DNA of 64,000 nt from Bradyrhizobium sp. 170. Lineage in GTDB: Bacteria; Pseudomonadota; Alphaproteobacteria; Rhizobiales; Xanthobacteraceae. This document shows positions 61,498 through 64,000 of the stretch, piece by piece. The translations under genes were made by a program, and so were the position numbers. The DNA lies in NCBI RefSeq assembly GCF_023101085.1, contig NZ_CP064703.1:5704001-5768000 (forward strand). Direction: 5' to 3'. Numbering within the stretch: position 1 is the first letter of the stretch; each line of letters begins with the position of its first letter. Under the pieces are notes generated by a model. That model was not told the DNA's origin. It saw only the letters and a program-made list of their open reading frames with translations, and did not search any database.

Positions 61498-62301
61498 TCA
61501 ACCAGCCTGCAGCAAAATGCCGGTCAGCCACTCCGGCTCGTTAATCATAACAGCATGGCCTGATGTCGTATTTTCTAGAATCGTCCAAGACTTATCAGCC
61601 TTGCACTCTGCAAATGCTCTGTCCAACGCAGCCAGCGGATATTTGCGTAAGCGGATGTAGGTCTTTTTCGCGACCCTTTCGCGTGCGCCCGAGAGTTTCA
61701 CTGGTTGTAGCCACGTGCCAATCGGTTGCGGGGTTAATTTCGACAAGAACCAAGCAGCGTCCTTGGCGTCGTGAAAGGATGTCGGCGGGACCGCCTTGGG
61801 AACTGGACGGCTGATCGTGCCATCTTCCGCTTGGAAGGGTACCTCATCACGAAATGACTGGCCATCCGCGGGCTTCAGTGCATCAACCCAGACGATAGAC
61901 GAAACACGGTTTCCGATGCGTTCGAGCGCGCCTGATGCCGGATATCCTCCGTACGAATGAGCGACAAGGCAAATGTCTGCGAGGTCTTCCCATTCGACGA
62001 TATTCACGATGTCGGCTATGTGCGTGTCGAGATTTATATCCTTGCTCAGGAGGTGCGAGCGATCTGCCAATCCGGTAAGCGTGAGCGAATATACCTTATG
62101 GCCCTGCCTTTCGAGCCTGTCCGAAACGCGTCGCCAATACCAAGCTCCGCAATAGGCACCGGGAACCATGACAAACGTCTTGCGCACGGATTGAGCACGC
62201 GCGGGATCGATCAACGTGCCTGACGAAACCAATGCGGACGCGGTTGCTCCGGCCGCAAGGCCACCGATTATTCCGCGTCGCGTGAAGTTCGACAAAGTCA
62301 T
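61498..62301 (-). CDS. Exported alpha/beta hydrolase, paralogue 2
   Basis: A 267-residue protein with a Tat-like signal (FTRRGIIGGLAAGATASALV, then DPARAQ). The hydrolase fold has FVMVPGAYCGAWYWRRV for the oxyanion region, nucleophile VAHSYGGYP and catalytic His in NTTSGHAVMIN. It shares long blocks with the upstream gene (AQSVRKTF, RSHLLSKD, LDTHIADIVN, LTPQPIGTWLQPVKLSG), so the two arose by tandem duplication. Related to esterases of the MES/salicylate-ester type. The substrate is unknown. Confidence 0.9.
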   Translation of the reverse strand: MTLSNFTRRGIIGGLAAGATASALVSSGTLIDPARAQSVRKTFVMVPGAYCGAWYWRRVSDRLERQGHKVYSLTLTGLADRSHLLSKDINLDTHIADIVNIVEWEDLADICLVAHSYGGYPASGALERIGNRVSSIVWVDALKPADGQSFRDEVPFQAEDGTISRPVPKAVPPTSFHDAKDAAWFLSKLTPQPIGTWLQPVKLSGARERVAKKTYIRLRKYPLAALDRAFAECKADKSWTILENTTSGHAVMINEPEWLTGILLQAG

Positions 62302-62380
62302 GAAATTCCCCTACGAGAAAGTGGATCCGTCAAAAATTGATCTGTTGAACGTAAAACACGTTGGAAGGCTAAGATCGACT

Positions 62381-63199
62381 TCACGTGCCTTGCAGTATCA
62401 ACTCGCTCACGCGGTCCGGCGCATCAAGCATGGCCATGTGCCCAACCTCCGGCAGCTCGAATGTGGCCCAAGACTTGTCGGTCTTGCTGTCCGCTAGCGC
62501 CTTATCGAAGGCCGGCTGTGGAAATTTTGGGAAGCGGATGTATGTCTTCCTCACCACCCTTTCGAGCGCCCCGGAAAGTTTGATCGGCTGGAGGAAGGTG
62601 CCGATCGGTTGTGGGGTGAGCTTGGACTCAGCGAATGCCCGATCGCGTTCGGTAACAAAGATCACTGGAAGCTTCGGCGGTGGACCAAAGCCTGCCTCGT
62701 CCTTGTCAATGGCCGAATTTACGACGTTACCGAACGCAGTGAAGTCCAGCACCCTGTGTCCGCTGGCAGGCAGAAAGGCATCAAGCCACACGATTGAGGA
62801 GACGCGATTGCCGATGCTTTCGAGTGCGCCCGAACCTACGAAGCCCGCATAAGACCACGCTACAAGGCAGACGTTCTCGAGGCTCTCCCATTTGATCAGG
62901 TTAACGACGTCCGCGATGTGGGTGTCCAGATCGACGTCCTTCCTCAGCAAATGCGAGCGCTCGCCTAAGCCGGTTAGGGTCGGAACGAATACTTTGTGAC
63001 CGCCCTGTTCGAGCTGGTCAGCGACCCGACGCCAGATCCAGCTACCGCAAAACGCACCGTGGACAAGAACGAAGGTCTTTCGCACCGATTGCGCGCGGGC
63101 AGTGCCGAACATGTTGCTGGAACCCGTTACGGCCACAAGACCGCCAGCCACGGCGGCGGCGCGAAGCACACGGCGGCGCGTCAGTTGAAACTTGGTCAT
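62381..63199 (-). CDS. Exported alpha/beta hydrolase, paralogue 1
   Basis: A 272-residue protein with an RR signal (LTRRRVLRAAAVAGGLVAVT; cleavage near GTARAQ). The oxyanion region is FVLVHGAFCGSWIWRRV, the nucleophile is Ser in VAWSYAGFV, and the catalytic His is in LPEVGHMAMLD. It is about 80 bases upstream of its paralogue in the same direction. The nucleophile elbow differs (WSYAG against HSYGG), so the substrates may have diverged. Confidence 0.9.
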   Translation of the reverse strand: MTKFQLTRRRVLRAAAVAGGLVAVTGSSNMFGTARAQSVRKTFVLVHGAFCGSWIWRRVADQLEQGGHKVFVPTLTGLGERSHLLRKDVDLDTHIADVVNLIKWESLENVCLVAWSYAGFVGSGALESIGNRVSSIVWLDAFLPASGHRVLDFTAFGNVVNSAIDKDEAGFGPPPKLPVIFVTERDRAFAESKLTPQPIGTFLQPIKLSGALERVVRKTYIRFPKFPQPAFDKALADSKTDKSWATFELPEVGHMAMLDAPDRVSELILQGT

Positions 63200-63426
63200 G
63201 GCGTATCTCCCCCAGGCGCCTCTCGAAGACGGTTACTTTGGAGGCGGCGGCGCTTTGGGAAGCCCGACTGCATCCGCACTTTCCAATTTCCGCCAGTAGC
63301 GAATGTGGCAGTGTCCTCATCAGGGTAGGGAAGTCCTGATGGAATTCTTGTGTTATTCTTTGGATATTCCGGCCAAACGCCGAACGTAAGGAAGCGACGG
63401 GTCGGGTCACTGGGGGTTGTTGCGCC

Positions 63427-64000
63427 TTGGCAATTCAATTCGACGATTACGTGCTTGATCCCGTGCGGCGGGAGCTGTCCTGCAACGGCGCTTCGGTGAA
63501 GATCGAACCCAAAGTCTTCGACCTGTTGATCCACCTGATCGAGAACCGGCATCGGGTGGTCAGCAAGGACGACCTCATCGCTCAAGTCTGGGGTAACCGG
63601 ATCGTCTCGGACTCCGCCCTCACCCATGCCATCAATGCGGCGCGCAACGCGATTGGGGACGATGGGAAGGCACAGCGGCTGATCCGTACCAGCTCCCGTT
63701 GGGGATACCGTTTTGTCGGCAGTGTCAGGCTCCAGGAGGGGGCGGAGCCTGCCCCCGGCCCAGCCGGTGCGGCAAGCTCTCCAAATGGGCCGGCTCTCTC
63801 GCTGCCCGATAAGCCGTCGATTGCCGTCCTCCCGTTTCACAATATAGGCGACGATTCCGAACAGGAATACTTCGTCGATGGCCTAGCCGAGGACATCATC
63901 ACTGCGCTGTCGCGCTTCAAGTCGCTGTTCGTTATCGCGCGCAACAGCTCGTTTACCTACAAGGGCCGCGCCGTTGACATCAGGCAGGTCGGCCGCGAGC
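63427..64000 (+). CDS. Winged-helix (OmpR-type) plus TolB-like regulator, cut by window edge
   Basis: About 191 codons are readable before the right edge. Residues 1-100 are an OmpR-type winged helix (FDDYVLDPVRRELSCNG; KVFDLLIHLIENRHRVVSKD; TSSRWGYRFVGSV). After a Pro/Ala linker comes the TolB-like domain of CadC/adenylate-cyclase-like regulators (PSIAVLPFHNIGDDSEQEYF, DGLAEDIITALSRFKSLFVI). Such proteins usually continue with TPR repeats. No ATG fits; TTG 63427 with GGGGG 11 bases upstream is the best start. A minus-strand open frame across it is a shadow. It is divergent from the hydrolase pair and might control it. Confidence 0.88.
   Translation, partial: MAIQFDDYVLDPVRRELSCNGASVKIEPKVFDLLIHLIENRHRVVSKDDLIAQVWGNRIVSDSALTHAINAARNAIGDDGKAQRLIRTSSRWGYRFVGSVRLQEGAEPAPGPAGAASSPNGPALSLPDKPSIAVLPFHNIGDDSEQEYFVDGLAEDIITALSRFKSLFVIARNSSFTYKGRAVDIRQVGRE

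Overview
The window looks like chromosome from a Bradyrhizobium-type alphaproteobacterium (Nitrobacteraceae). The evidence is the high GC content, IclR/GntR/LysR regulators, Bug/Tct receptors, a PleC-like kinase, DUF3604 and DUF459 proteins, and dispersed palindromic repeats of the kind I know from Bradyrhizobium and Rhodopseudomonas intergenic DNA. No rRNA, tRNA or CRISPR array was seen.

The core (about 4.4 to 24.5 kb) is an oxalate catabolism locus. It holds an NDP-forming acyl-CoA ligase, a GntR/FCD regulator, oxalyl-CoA decarboxylase (oxc), formyl-CoA transferase (frc), a 45-residue microprotein, a tripartite TctCBA transporter, an OxlT-type carrier, a CBS-domain protein, a PanE2-like candidate oxalyl-CoA reductase and a FAA-hydrolase-family protein. 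A 17-bp operator, TGGYAT-N5-ATRYCA, occurs seven times (one degenerate) in front of these units. In five copies a TTG-containing -35-like hexamer lies 1 to 3 bp before it. I read this as one regulon that imports oxalate, activates it to oxalyl-CoA, and either decarboxylates it to formyl-CoA or reduces it toward glyoxylate.

The locus is interrupted twice by accessory DNA. Between intact frc and a duplicated frc 3' end (15665-15998) lie an alpha/beta hydrolase-LuxR fusion, a vanadium-haloperoxidase-like protein and an orphan peptide-type binding protein. Between the intact FAA gene and a decayed FAA 3' end (28698-28894) lie an orphan Tct receptor and several small genes. From 24.4 to 38.2 kb the DNA is modular. 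Four copies of a ~110-120 bp repeat separate the modules; one module pairs a class V FBP aldolase/phosphatase with a PPi-type phosphofructokinase. An IS91-type element with a tyrosine recombinase follows the last copy.

From 38.3 to 43.8 kb is a complete Dpp/Opp-type ABC operon. It is followed by a nitronate monooxygenase, a quinone oxidoreductase, an aldo/keto reductase with a coupled 60-residue ORF, a serine hydrolase, a ~1.1 kb gene-free repeat region, a long CDF transporter and a PAS histidine kinase. From 54.2 to 60.3 kb a minus-strand operon encodes a polyamine-type ABC transporter with an FAD amine oxidase-like enzyme and a HAD hydrolase, with a divergent LysR gene upstream. Two tandem paralogous alpha/beta hydrolases and the start of a winged-helix/TolB-like regulator close the window. 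A DUF3604 protein and a membrane-anchored PPIase open it on the left.
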